From positions 8,946,893 to 9,010,892 of the forward strand of contig NC_014623.1 in assembly GCF_000165485.1 (NCBI RefSeq): DNA of 64,000 nucleotides. The letters run 5' to 3'. The position numbers and the translations under genes are program-made. Every line of letters starts with the position of its first letter. The first letter of the stretch is position 1. Below the pieces are notes generated by a model. The model saw only the letters and a list, made by a program, of their open reading frames with translations. It had not been told where the DNA came from and ran no database searches. This DNA comes from Stigmatella aurantiaca DW4/3-1. GTDB taxonomy: Bacteria; Myxococcota; Myxococcia; Myxococcales; Myxococcaceae. Of this stretch, positions 27,627-36,210 are shown piece after piece.

Positions 27627-27688
27627 GGCGCTCGCCTCATGGTGGCTGGAAGAAGCCTGGGCACAACGATGACCGCTGAACCCATTGT

Positions 27689-27705
27689 GCGCAATACGAT
27701 TGCGC
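27689..27705. promoter_or_regulatory. Candidate OhrR/MarR operator
   Basis: GCGCAAT-ACG-ATTGCGC is a perfect 7-bp dyad with a 3-base centre, 63-79 bp upstream of the MarR-type gene and within the divergent promoter region shared with the CotH gene. MarR proteins bind dyads of this size. Confidence 0.6.
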
Positions 27706-27895
27706 GGCGGGAACGGCAACCCCCTCGCTGTTACGCCGGGAGCGCAGGTTGATGGGAATACTTCACTCCATTGCCCACAATCATTTGCATTTAATCAAAA
27801 TCTGAAAGCCTCGATGGATGCCTTCCCTTTTCCTCGAGACTCCCGAGGATTTTGAGTTCAAAGCATCTGTCTGTCTTCGTACACTCCGCGGTTGG

Positions 27896-29632
27896 ATGAA
27901 CACATACCGCCCCCTCGTGATTGCCTCTCTCTTGCTGTCATTCTGCCTGCTGCCTACCGCCTGTGGGGACGACAAACCCGGTGGCCCCCCGCCTCCCGAT
28001 GCGGGAAATCCAAACGACGCGGGAGTTCCTGATGCAGGGGGGCCCAGCGAGGGCGACGCGGGCGATGGGGGAGAGAGCCCTGACGCAGGGGACGCGGGAG
28101 AACCCGGTGACGCGGGCGATGGCGGCGGAACGGATGGTGGCCCCACAGCCGATCCCGCCGAGCCGCTGTTCTCGGGCCATCACATCTCCCGCTTCGAACT
28201 CAACCTCTCCCAGGAAGCGCTCGCCTCCCTTCAGGCCGAGCCAGACGAATACGTGGAGGGCGCGCTCCACCTCCAGGTTGGCGCACAATCCATCGATCTG
28301 CCGAAGGTCGGCGTGCGCCTCAAGGGCCAGCTCGGCTCCTTCCGTCCGCTCAACCAGAAGGCCGCCTTCGTGCTCAAGTTCGACAAGTTCGTCGACCAGA
28401 ACCTGTTCGGACTGAAGAAGCTGACCCTCAACAACATGGTGCAGGACCCGAGCATGATCCACGAGCGGCTCGGCTACGCCCTCTTCCGGGCCATGGAGGT
28501 GCCCGCCCCCCGGGCGGCCCATGCCACGATCCGCATCAACGGCGCGCTGTATGGCCTCTACACCGCCCTCGAGTCGACCGATAACTCCGTCTTCTTGAAG
28601 CACTGGTTTGGCAGCAACAATGGCAACCTCTACGAGGGCCAATACGGCAGCGATCTCTACCTCGGCCTGGAGGCCACCTTCGAGCAAGACAAAGGCGAGG
28701 ACGTCGGCTTCGCCGACCTGACCGAGCTCGCGAAGGCGCTCGATCAGATGACCCACCCCGCCACGTTCCTGGAGGACGTGGCCCAGGTCATCGACCTCGA
28801 CAGCTACCTGCGCTTCGCGGCCACGGAGTTGTTCATCGGCCACTGGGACGGCTACGTCTCCTACCGGAACAACTTCTACCTTTACCGCCGTCCCTCCGAC
28901 GGGCGGTGGGTCTTCATCCCGTGGGGCATCGACCAGACCTTTGGCCGGTACGTCGACACATGGTCGGCCCATGGGCGGCTGCAACGGATGTGCATCGAAT
29001 CCCTGCCGTGCCGGTACAAGCTGGCCCAGGCGTACGAGCAGGTGCTCCTGCGCGTCGAAGAGCTGTCGATGGTGGAGCAAGCGATGGCACTGGGCACCTT
29101 CCTCTGGACGGACGTGCAGGAGGATCCCCGCAAGGAAGTGGATGTGGGCACGGTGTTCAGCAAGATGACCGAGGCCATCGACTTCCTGAAGAACCGGCCC
29201 ACCGACGTCCGCTTGCGGCTCGGGTGCGTGGACCCCATGGGCTGCGAGCGGTGCACCCTGGCGCCGGCGCCGGGCGGGGGCCGGCTGGCCTTCTGCACGG
29301 GGACGGTGACCTGGGCGGCGGCCGAGGCGGACTGCGTGGCCCAAGGCGGGCACCTGGTCTCCATTCACGATCAGCCCACCCAGACCGCCGTCCGCGCGGG
29401 GGCACGCGCGCTGTCGACTGGCCCCTGGTGGATAGGGCTCAGTGACGAGGCCGAGGAGGGGACCTTCGCCTGGAGCGATCAGACCCCCATCAACTTCACC
29501 CTGTGGGCCACCAGCGAACCCAATAACCAGAACAACGAAGACTGCGTGCAGTTGTATGGAGAGGCCGGCACCTGGAACGACGTGACCTGCTCCGGCACGG
29601 CCAGCTACGTGTGCACCCTGCCCCCTCCCTGA
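27896..29632 (+). CDS. CotH-kinase lipoprotein fused to a C-type lectin domain
   Basis: A 578-residue lipoprotein: lipobox LLPTACGD, a Gly/Asp/Pro-rich linker of about 70 residues (repeated DAGD/GDAG units), then a CotH kinase domain (about 95-440) with GLKKLTLNNMVQDPSMIHER, HATIRINGALYGLYTALEST and FIPWGIDQTFG. The last 120 residues form a C-type lectin domain: WAAAEADCVAQGGHL, WWIGLSDE, EPNN (sugar-binding EPN) and WNDVTC with paired Cys. CotH proteins are atypical kinases that phosphorylate secreted proteins. The fusion suggests a surface kinase with a carbohydrate-docking module. ATG 27896 was chosen because it starts the lipoprotein signal. Confidence 0.85.
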   Translation: MNTYRPLVIASLLLSFCLLPTACGDDKPGGPPPPDAGNPNDAGVPDAGGPSEGDAGDGGESPDAGDAGEPGDAGDGGGTDGGPTADPAEPLFSGHHISRFELNLSQEALASLQAEPDEYVEGALHLQVGAQSIDLPKVGVRLKGQLGSFRPLNQKAAFVLKFDKFVDQNLFGLKKLTLNNMVQDPSMIHERLGYALFRAMEVPAPRAAHATIRINGALYGLYTALESTDNSVFLKHWFGSNNGNLYEGQYGSDLYLGLEATFEQDKGEDVGFADLTELAKALDQMTHPATFLEDVAQVIDLDSYLRFAATELFIGHWDGYVSYRNNFYLYRRPSDGRWVFIPWGIDQTFGRYVDTWSAHGRLQRMCIESLPCRYKLAQAYEQVLLRVEELSMVEQAMALGTFLWTDVQEDPRKEVDVGTVFSKMTEAIDFLKNRPTDVRLRLGCVDPMGCERCTLAPAPGGGRLAFCTGTVTWAAAEADCVAQGGHLVSIHDQPTQTAVRAGARALSTGPWWIGLSDEAEEGTFAWSDQTPINFTLWATSEPNNQNNEDCVQLYGEAGTWNDVTCSGTASYVCTLPPP

Positions 29633-29638
29633 TCAGGG
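29627..29638. terminator. 12-bp palindrome spanning two convergent stop codons
   Basis: CCCTGA-TCAGGG contains the CotH-gene TGA (29630-29632) and the reverse-strand folD TGA (29633-29635) back to back. The genes have no spacer; the dyad may help end both transcripts. Confidence 0.35.
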
Positions 29639-30502
29639 GGTGCCCGCCGCGCGGTGCAACGCCTCGGCGGCATACAGGGTGTTTTCCAGCAGGCTGGCGC
29701 GGGTCATCGGCCCCACGCCCCCCGGAACCGGGGTGATCCACCCGGCGCGTTGCAGCGCCGGGCCGTACTCCACATCGCCCACCAGCTTGCCATCGGCCTG
29801 CCGGTTGGTGCCGACGTCGATGACGATGGCCCCTTCCTTGACCCATTCCCCCTTCACCAGTCCGGGCTTGCCAGCCGCCGCCACCAGCAGATCCGCCCGG
29901 CGCACGTGGCTGGCGAGATCCTTGGTGAAGCGGTGGGTGACGGTCACCGTGCAGCCGGCCAGGAGCAGCTCGAAGGCCATGGGCCGGCCCACGATGTTGG
30001 ACGCGCTGACCACCACCGCCTCCAGGCCATACGGATCCACGCCCGTGCTGGCCAGCAGCGTCATGATGCCCTTGGGCGTACAGGGACGCAGCAGGGGGAT
30101 GCGCTGGGCCAGGCGGCCAATGTTGTAGGGATGAAGGCCGTCGACGTCCTTGTCCGGCCGGATGCGCTCCAGCAACTGCGACGCGTCCAGGTGGGCTGGC
30201 AGGGGCAGCTGGACCAGGATGCCATCAATGGCCGGATCCGCGTTGAGCCGATCGATCAAGGCCAGCAGCTCGGCCTGAGAGGTGGCCTCGGGCAGATCGT
30301 GCGCCACGGACAGGATGCCGACCTCCGCGCAGTCCTTGCGCTTGTGGGAAACATAGATCTGAGAGGCCGGATCCGTGCCGACCAGGATGACGGCGAGCCC
30401 CGGCGCTCGCAGGCCCTGCTGGCGCCGCTCATTCACCCTTTGGGTGATCTGCTGGCGAAGCTGGGTGGCGATCGCCTTGCCGTCGATCAGTTGTGCGGTC
30501 AT
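29633..30502 (-). CDS. folD: Bifunctional methylenetetrahydrofolate dehydrogenase/cyclohydrolase
   Basis: A 289-residue cytoplasmic enzyme of one-carbon metabolism. [14 protein letters not shown] holds the catalytic Tyr and Lys; [12 protein letters not shown] and PCTPKGIM are the two FolD signatures; [20 protein letters not shown] is the NADP site (usually GRSxIVGxP; here SASNIVGRP, a slight variant) and [16 protein letters not shown] closes the protein. Length is normal. It converges on the CotH gene with adjoining stop codons. Confidence 0.96.
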   Translation of the reverse strand: MTAQLIDGKAIATQLRQQITQRVNERRQQGLRAPGLAVILVGTDPASQIYVSHKRKDCAEVGILSVAHDLPEATSQAELLALIDRLNADPAIDGILVQLPLPAHLDASQLLERIRPDKDVDGLHPYNIGRLAQRIPLLRPCTPKGIMTLLASTGVDPYGLEAVVVSASNIVGRPMAFELLLAGCTVTVTHRFTKDLASHVRRADLLVAAAGKPGLVKGEWVKEGAIVIDVGTNRQADGKLVGDVEYGPALQRAGWITPVPGGVGPMTRASLLENTLYAAEALHRAAGTP

Positions 30503-30760
30503 GAGGAAAACTCAGGGGCGGTGGTGAAAAGGCGGCGCACTCTCTCACCGCTCCGACAGGGACTCCAGCACGGCCCCCGGCGCCTCTGTCACCGGCGCGC
30601 GGCTCCTTGCGGAAGACCGCGGGCGCCCTGCTCCGAACAGGAATTAGCTGCGAATCGATGAAAAACGATATTGCCGTATCTCCCCGCGAGAATGCAGACT
30701 GACGCGGCCGTGTTGGGGCCGGACAGGCGGCTTCCCTCCCTCCATGAAAGGACCAACCCC

Positions 30761-32263
30761 GTGCATCCCCGTGGAATCCTTCGTCCCCGTTCCTTCCGGA
30801 GCCTCTGCTCCCTGTCGCTGACGCTCGCCTCGAGCTGGGTACTGGCCTGTGGCCCCGCCCCCGAGGAGGGCGCGCCCCTCACGGCCCAGTCGGCCGCGCC
30901 CCTCGCCTCCGCCGCACCCCAGCCCACCGCCCTCACCGAGCTCGTCACCAACGGCACCTTTGCCAGTGGCGCGGTCGCCCCCTGGTGGAACAACGCCCCA
31001 ACCCAGGTGCGCGTCGAGAACGGCCGCTTGCGCGTCGACGTCGCCTCGGGCACCGCCAACCTCTGGGACGCCATCATCGGCCAGAGCGGCATTCCCCTGG
31101 TGAGCGGCAAGGCGTACACGCTGTCCTTCTCGGCCTCGGCCTCGGCCAGCCTCTCCGTGCGCACGACGGTGCAGCAGGAACCCGCGCCCTACACGGCGGT
31201 GCTGACCCAGCAGTTCTCGATCGACGGCACCTCCCGGAGGTTCTCGTTCCCGTTCACCTCCTCCTTGGGCACGCCCCAGGGCCAGGTCACCTTCCAGCTC
31301 GGAGGCCGCTCCGCGGCGACCACCGTCTTCCTCGATGACATCTCCCTGACCACGGAGGGCGGGAGCGGAGGCTCGGGCCCCCTGGGCATGACCAGCGGCT
31401 TCTACGTGGATTCGGAGACCGAGGCCGCGCGCTGGGTGCGCGCGAATGGCGGGGACTCGCGCGCGGTGCGCATCCAATCGTCCATCGCGAGCAAGCCGAG
31501 CGCGCGCTGGTTCGGCAACTGGAGCGGGAACATCACCTCGGCGGTGTCGAGCTACGTCGCCGCGGCCGATGCCGCCGACAAGCTGCCGGTGCTCGTGGCC
31601 TACAACATCCCTGGCCGCGACTGCGGCAGCCACTCGGGGGGCGGAGCAGGGAGCCCCGAGGCTTACCGGACGTGGATCTCCGCCTTCGCGGCGGCGATCG
31701 GCAACCGGCCCGCGATCGTCATCATCGAGCCGGATGCGGTGGCCCAACTCGACTGCCTGGCGAACGACTCCGAGCGGCAGGTGCGATTGGGCCTGCTGCG
31801 CTACGCCACCGAGCAACTGCGCGACCGGGCCACGAACACGTGGACGTACCTCGACGGCGGGAATGCCCAATGGATTGCCGCCGACACGATGGCGCAGCGG
31901 CTCGAGTCCGCCGGGGTGAAGAACATCCGGGGCTTCGCGCTCAACGTGTCGAACTTCTACACCACGGCCCAGTCGAACCCGTACGGCGCATCGGTCAACA
32001 GCGCGCTGTCCAGCCGCTACGGCTACACGCGGCAGTTCGTGGTGGACACCAGCCGCAATGGCAACGGCTCCAACGGCGAGTGGTGCAACCCAGGCGGGCG
32101 CAAGCTGGGCTCCCCCTCCCAGGTGGGAACCGGCACCGGGGCCGAGCTGCTGCTGTGGGTGAAGTCCCCCGGCGAGTCGGACGGAAACTGCGGCATCGCC
32201 CCGGGCGCCTCCGCCGGGCAGTTCAGCCCGGACCTGGCGATCCGGCTCATCGACGGCACGTGA
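30761..32263 (+). CDS. Secreted GH6 cellulase with N-terminal carbohydrate-binding module
   Basis: A 500-residue lipoprotein-type or secreted enzyme (SSWVLACGPAPEE lipobox). Residues about 55-210 form a CBM4/9-like jelly roll (LVTNGTFASGAVAPWWNN ... TVFLDDISLTTEGG). The rest is a GH6 domain: GFYVDSETEAARW, PVLVAYNIPGRDCG, VIIEPDAVAQLDCL (catalytic Asp region), NVSNFYTT, VDTSRNGNG, GEWCNPGGRKLG and WVKSPGESDGNCG. GH6 enzymes are inverting endoglucanases or cellobiohydrolases. The GTG at 30761 has an AAAGGA site 9 bases upstream; the longer upstream frame lacks one. Confidence 0.9.
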   Translation: MHPRGILRPRSFRSLCSLSLTLASSWVLACGPAPEEGAPLTAQSAAPLASAAPQPTALTELVTNGTFASGAVAPWWNNAPTQVRVENGRLRVDVASGTANLWDAIIGQSGIPLVSGKAYTLSFSASASASLSVRTTVQQEPAPYTAVLTQQFSIDGTSRRFSFPFTSSLGTPQGQVTFQLGGRSAATTVFLDDISLTTEGGSGGSGPLGMTSGFYVDSETEAARWVRANGGDSRAVRIQSSIASKPSARWFGNWSGNITSAVSSYVAAADAADKLPVLVAYNIPGRDCGSHSGGGAGSPEAYRTWISAFAAAIGNRPAIVIIEPDAVAQLDCLANDSERQVRLGLLRYATEQLRDRATNTWTYLDGGNAQWIAADTMAQRLESAGVKNIRGFALNVSNFYTTAQSNPYGASVNSALSSRYGYTRQFVVDTSRNGNGSNGEWCNPGGRKLGSPSQVGTGTGAELLLWVKSPGESDGNCGIAPGASAGQFSPDLAIRLIDGT

Positions 32264-32369
32264 GCCTCGCCCGGGCTTGAACCCCCGCGCCACGGGAATG
32301 TCCTCCCACACCGGCCGTGGGGTGGGATGGCCCTCCCTCATCGGCAAGGGAAGCCCAGCCTGTCGCAAT

Positions 32370-32385
32370 CCCTCCCCTGGGAGGG
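32370..32385 (+). terminator. Hairpin after the GH6 gene
   Basis: CCCTCC (32370-32375), loop CCTG, GGAGGG (32380-32385), about 107 bp past the stop and 48 bp before the next ATG. No U tract. Confidence 0.4.
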
Positions 32386-32432
32386 GCCCGCTGTCCCCCC
32401 TTGCGGGAGGGCTGGGCTACCGTGGCCCCCCC

Positions 32433-33500
32433 ATGAGGCAGGACCCCAAGCCCGGAGACCCCTCTCGCTTCCGTGTGTGGGCCGTGACCGTGGCCACCTT
32501 GCTGGGCGCGGCCCTGGCCGAGGCGGCGCATGTGCCCGCGGGGGCCTTGCTCGGCGGCATGGGGGTGTCCCTGGCGGCGGCCCTCCTGCTCTCGGTGCAC
32601 GTTCCCGTGCCGCGCTGGCTGATGACGGGCGCTCAGGCCGTGCTGGGAACCGCCATCTGCGCCTCGCTCACGTCCGAGGCCTGGGCCACGCTCGCGGAGA
32701 ACTGGCCCGTTGCGCTCATCAACGTGGTGGGCGTGGTGGGCGTCTCCCAGGCGGTGGCCCTGCTCTTCAGCCGGTGGACCGGCGTGGATGCCCTCACCGC
32801 CACCTTGGGGCTGTTGCCGGGCGGCGCCTCCGCCATGACAGCCCTGAGCGGCGAGGTGGGCGCCGACGAGCGGCTGGTGACGTTCTTCCAATACCTGCGG
32901 CTGAGCATCGTCATTCTCGTGGCGGTGGGGGTGAGCCGGTGGACGGGGGCAGACGCTTCCCTGCAGGTCTCCCCGGAGGCGGTGCTGGACACGTCCTCCT
33001 TGCCCTGGAAGGACTGGGGCGTGTCCACCCTCGTCGCCCTCGGGGGTGCCACGGCGGGCATTCGGCTGAAGCTGCCGGCTGGGGCATTCCTCGGCCCCCT
33101 TCTGGTGGGCATTCCCCTCACCGCGCTGGGCCTGCCCGTGGGAGCGTGGCCGATGGGGTTGCTCCCGCTGTCGCTCTGGACGCTGGGAACGCGCGTGGGC
33201 AGCCGCTTTAACGAGGAGGCCGTGCGCGAGCTGAAGCGCGTGGCCCTGGCCGCCCTGGGTGCCTCCTCTGCCTTGGTGGGAGGGTGTGTCCTCCTGGCCT
33301 GGGGCTGGTCCGCCTTGGGAGAGGTGGACATGCTCACCGCCTACTTCGCCACCTCGCCCGGTGGGGCGGACTCGGTGCTCGCCATCGCCCTCGGCACCCA
33401 CGCCAGCCTCACCTTGGTGCTGGCCGTGCAGGTCGGCCGCCTCCTCTTCGTCTTCCTCGTCGCCCCGCTCTACCTGCGGCGCATGCACAGACGCCGGTGA
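32433..33500 (+). CDS. AbrB-family membrane protein (PF05145-like permease)
   Basis: A 355-residue polytopic protein with two similar halves, each ending in a glycine-rich loop before a polar helix: TLGLLPGGASAMTALSGE and YFATSPGGADSVLAIALG. This PGGxxxM/V motif is the AbrB/PF05145 signature, often mislabelled ammonia monooxygenase. RVWAVTVATLLGAALAEAAHVPAGALLGG is the first hairpin. The transported substrate is unknown. ATG 32433 is followed at once by the polar MRQDPKPGD leader; the longer open frame upstream runs through the hairpin and is unlikely. Confidence 0.85.
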   Translation: MRQDPKPGDPSRFRVWAVTVATLLGAALAEAAHVPAGALLGGMGVSLAAALLLSVHVPVPRWLMTGAQAVLGTAICASLTSEAWATLAENWPVALINVVGVVGVSQAVALLFSRWTGVDALTATLGLLPGGASAMTALSGEVGADERLVTFFQYLRLSIVILVAVGVSRWTGADASLQVSPEAVLDTSSLPWKDWGVSTLVALGGATAGIRLKLPAGAFLGPLLVGIPLTALGLPVGAWPMGLLPLSLWTLGTRVGSRFNEEAVRELKRVALAALGASSALVGGCVLLAWGWSALGEVDMLTAYFATSPGGADSVLAIALGTHASLTLVLAVQVGRLLFVFLVAPLYLRRMHRRR

Positions 33501-33530
33501 AGGAGGCCCAAGGGGCCTCCTCCAGGCAGG

Positions 33531-34007
33531 TTAGAGCCCGGTGGGGTACCACCGAATATAAGCGCAGTGATACAGGTGTCGGCGCGTGTAGACGGCGAGG
33601 TTCACCGGGGTGTTGGGCAACACGCGGCCATACCGGTCCTTCCAAATGCCCTGGAAGGTGGCGCTCGTCTGCATGCGCCAGGAGTACCCATATCCATAGT
33701 TGATGTCGTCCTCCACCCCAGCGTGGTTGAGAACCTTGACGGCCGTCCGTGAGCCAGCGGCCACGGCCACCCGGACCGTGAAGGGCTCCGCCGGAATGAC
33801 CGTGTCGAGCGAGAGCACGCGCACGTACCAGTTGCCCGGCGGCAAGGTGAACGCGCCCTGGGTGTGCCAGGGGGCGCTCACCTGCGTGTTCAGATAGAGG
33901 TATTGCGCGGTTCCCGGAGAGTTGTTCGCCCCGAGCGGCGTGACTTCACCCGCCGCGGTCTGGCCCGTGAGCCGTTGCAGATCGACCCTGCCAGGGGCTC
34001 CCGGCAC
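33531..34007 (-). CDS. Hypothetical protein, possibly a 5'-truncated remnant
   Basis: A 158-residue reading frame starting at GTG with no signal peptide, although the sequence (GAFTLPPGNWYVRVLSLDT, FTVRVAVAAGSRTAVKV, WKDRYGRVLPNTPVNLAVY) looks like a secreted beta-sandwich. I do not recognise it. Upstream in another frame a stretch (VFGKKQRLDDALPRAKERAL) looks coding and would join it only with a frameshift near 34010-34030, so the gene may be broken at its 5' end. It is flanked by the AbrB gene (convergent) and a kinase gene upstream on the same strand. Confidence 0.45.
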   Translation of the reverse strand: MPGAPGRVDLQRLTGQTAAGEVTPLGANNSPGTAQYLYLNTQVSAPWHTQGAFTLPPGNWYVRVLSLDTVIPAEPFTVRVAVAAGSRTAVKVLNHAGVEDDINYGYGYSWRMQTSATFQGIWKDRYGRVLPNTPVNLAVYTRRHLYHCAYIRWYPTGL

Positions 34008-34163
34008 TTTCTTGTTCGCCGGGGAGGGTTGTCACGGAGATGCCGAGTGCCCGTTCCTTGGCACGCGGGAGCGCATCATCCAATCGCTGTTTCTTGCCGA
34101 ACACATGTGCCAAACAGGCCTGTGTAACGGTCATGCCACACAGGCAGCGCAACTGTAGCCTTT

Positions 34164-35522
34164 CTAATGAGGAGCCGAGGTCGCGGGCCGCGAGCCATCC
34201 AGGATGGGCAGATAGCACCGCTTCTTCCACTCGTAGGAGTTGGCACCGCATGGGGGCATTGCGTCTCCCCAGCGTCCCCAGCACCCTTCATTGATCTCCA
34301 CCATGGGCTTTTCGCATGGGGACCGCCGTTGCCCAGGCAGCGGCTTCTTGGGCATCTCGAGGCCGATGGCCCCAGCCCCCGGCACATTCGGTCCCCTCAG
34401 GGCAGGACTGGAAAGCACCTCCCCCCCAAGCCCCACCGTCCCAGCGTCCCTCTGCCCATCGGTCTGCGCGTCTTGAGCCATCTCGATGGGCTGCACCGGC
34501 CAGTGCCTCATCCACCATGCTCCGAGCACCAGATACACCAGCGCGACCATGGCCAGCCACGGCGCATCCGCCCAGGACGACAGTGACCCAGGTGGCCCTG
34601 CCGTGTCCGTTTGAACCGGCAGCGGGGCAATGAGGCGATCCGCCCGAGGCCCGGCCGTCTTCGCCCAATGATCCAACGCCTCGGCCACCTCCTCGGCGCT
34701 GCCCCGCGCGAAAGGCTCCTCACGAAGCAACTGCTGGATCATCTCCGCCAACTCCGGGCACACGGAGGCCAAGGTCTCGGGTGGCACCCAGGGGGGCCGA
34801 AAGAACTCGAATCCCTCCTCGGTCACCTTCATGTCCAGGGCAGCCGGGGGGTACCGGCCGGTGACCAGGCGGTAAGCCGTCACCCCCAGCGCATACACAT
34901 CATCGGCGGGCTGAGCCTCGTAGCGGGTCAGAGGCTCGTGCCGGTGTTCCCATTGGAAGCGCTGGGATTCGGGGCTCTGATACTGAGGGGTTCCAGGAGG
35001 CGGAAACTGGTGCGTGAGCACCCGCGCCCTTCGATAGTACGCCGAGCCGAAGTCCATCAGCACCGCCTGGGCGTCCCCGGTCCGCACGAGGATATTGTCT
35101 CCCTTCACGTCCCGGTGCACGCCCTCCGCTTCGTGCGTGGCCACGAGGGCGGAGGCCACCTGCGCCAGGAGCTTCAAAGCCTGGCGAGATGTCAGCGGGT
35201 GCCGAGCGGCCCACTCGTACAAGGGCATGCCGTCCACCCACTCCATGACAATGAACGGAAAGCTCCCGCCCCCCGGCACGTCCCACCGTCCCCGCTCCAA
35301 GAGCCTGGGCACATGAGGGTGCTGAAGGCGTGAGAGCAGTTCTCCTTCTCGCTCGAAGCGAGGATCATTCAGGTAGAGCGCCAGCTTCAGCGCAAAGGGG
35401 CCTGCCTCAGGCTGCCCCACCTTCTCGGCACGATAGACGGCGCCATAGGTCCCCTGACCGCGCTGTTCCAGCACGCGCCAGGTTCCCACTTCAGTTCCAG
35501 GTGCAACCAAGACCGGATTCAC
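34164..35522 (-). CDS. Membrane Ser/Thr protein kinase with Cys-rich C-terminus
   Basis: A 452-residue Hanks-type kinase. Glycine loop RGQGTYGAVY (21-30), ATP Lys46, catalytic HRDVKGDN with Asp138, metal DFG 157-159, and the PGTPQYQSPE activation segment (APE as SPE). After the kinase domain (to about 290) comes one transmembrane helix (WLAMVALVYLVLGAWWM) and an exported tail ending in GCWGRWGDAMPPCGANSYEW plus KKRCYLPI. The three or four Cys around PPCG..YEWK recur in many myxobacterial kinases as I remember them; a sensor role is inferred. No partner phosphatase is adjacent. Confidence 0.9.
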   Translation of the reverse strand: MNPVLVAPGTEVGTWRVLEQRGQGTYGAVYRAEKVGQPEAGPFALKLALYLNDPRFEREGELLSRLQHPHVPRLLERGRWDVPGGGSFPFIVMEWVDGMPLYEWAARHPLTSRQALKLLAQVASALVATHEAEGVHRDVKGDNILVRTGDAQAVLMDFGSAYYRRARVLTHQFPPPGTPQYQSPESQRFQWEHRHEPLTRYEAQPADDVYALGVTAYRLVTGRYPPAALDMKVTEEGFEFFRPPWVPPETLASVCPELAEMIQQLLREEPFARGSAEEVAEALDHWAKTAGPRADRLIAPLPVQTDTAGPPGSLSSWADAPWLAMVALVYLVLGAWWMRHWPVQPIEMAQDAQTDGQRDAGTVGLGGEVLSSPALRGPNVPGAGAIGLEMPKKPLPGQRRSPCEKPMVEINEGCWGRWGDAMPPCGANSYEWKKRCYLPILDGSRPATSAPH

Positions 35523-35824
35523 GCCCTGGGAGCCTACCGCCAGTCAGCTCCCCTGTCCCTGGCGAATGCAATCAATTGCAAAGCCACGCTTCACGGTGTG
35601 GCGCTGCGGGCCAACGAGCGGGGGATCTGGCCGGAGCAATGGGCGTCCGTGAGGCAAGGCGCTCGCGGAGGAACTCCGCCCATGACGCTCAGAGATGTTG
35701 CCGTCTTCCGCGCCTGGATTGAGGGCTCAAAAGACTCCCATGCGTTGAACAGCCGGGATTCCGCAAGCCTCTTCAATGCTTGCCGTTACGCCGCCTCAAA
35801 ACATTCGACCCATCGAGTTCATGG
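35523..35824 (+). other. Gene-free stretch with possible coding relic
   Basis: No complete gene. A 35598-35780 stretch in one + frame (ANERGIWPEQWASVRQG, FRAWIEGSKDSHALNSRD) looks protein-like but has only weak GC bias at third positions, no start signal and no family I recognise. It also holds the promoter region of the divergent kinase gene. Confidence 0.3.
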
Positions 35825-36210
35825 TCCGACAGCAACTGGGTGGGACCGGCCTCCTGCGCGCTGTTGCTGGTTCTCGGCTCGGTCCCGTTCTGGGTGGGAC
35901 TGCATGCCTTGGTGCGCCCGCCTGCCCCTACCTCATCGCAGGTGCTTCAAACGCTCATGGTGGCCCTGAGCTCCGGAGTCATCGCCACCACGCTGTTCCT
36001 CCGTGCACGCAACGCGGCCCAGGATGCCTACAGCATCGCCGCCATCGACGCGACCCAAGCGGGCGAGGTGGTCTTCGCCCTCGCGGGTGAAGTCCTCCTG
36101 CTCGGCATGCCACTGCCTCCCCAAGAAGCCCTCATGGGGGTTTCCTGGTCACCGGCGGCCTCATCGGATTCGCGACTGGAACTCCCGGGAAATTGAGAGG
36201 CCTCTCATGA
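35825..36210 (+). pseudogene. Remnant of a multidrug-efflux (EamA/EmrE-like, PF13536) permease
   Basis: Only the C-terminal third survives: PASCALLLVLGSVPFWVGLH, VLQTLMVALSSGVIATTLFL, IDATQAGEVVFALAGEVLLL, matching the end of the 'multidrug resistance efflux transporter' family. At the G5 run at 36136-36140 the frame breaks; restoring one G gives GGFLVTGGLIGFATGTPG and a TGA at 36208-36210 that overlaps the next ATG. The 5' two thirds are absent. It is therefore both truncated and frameshifted. Confidence 0.6.
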
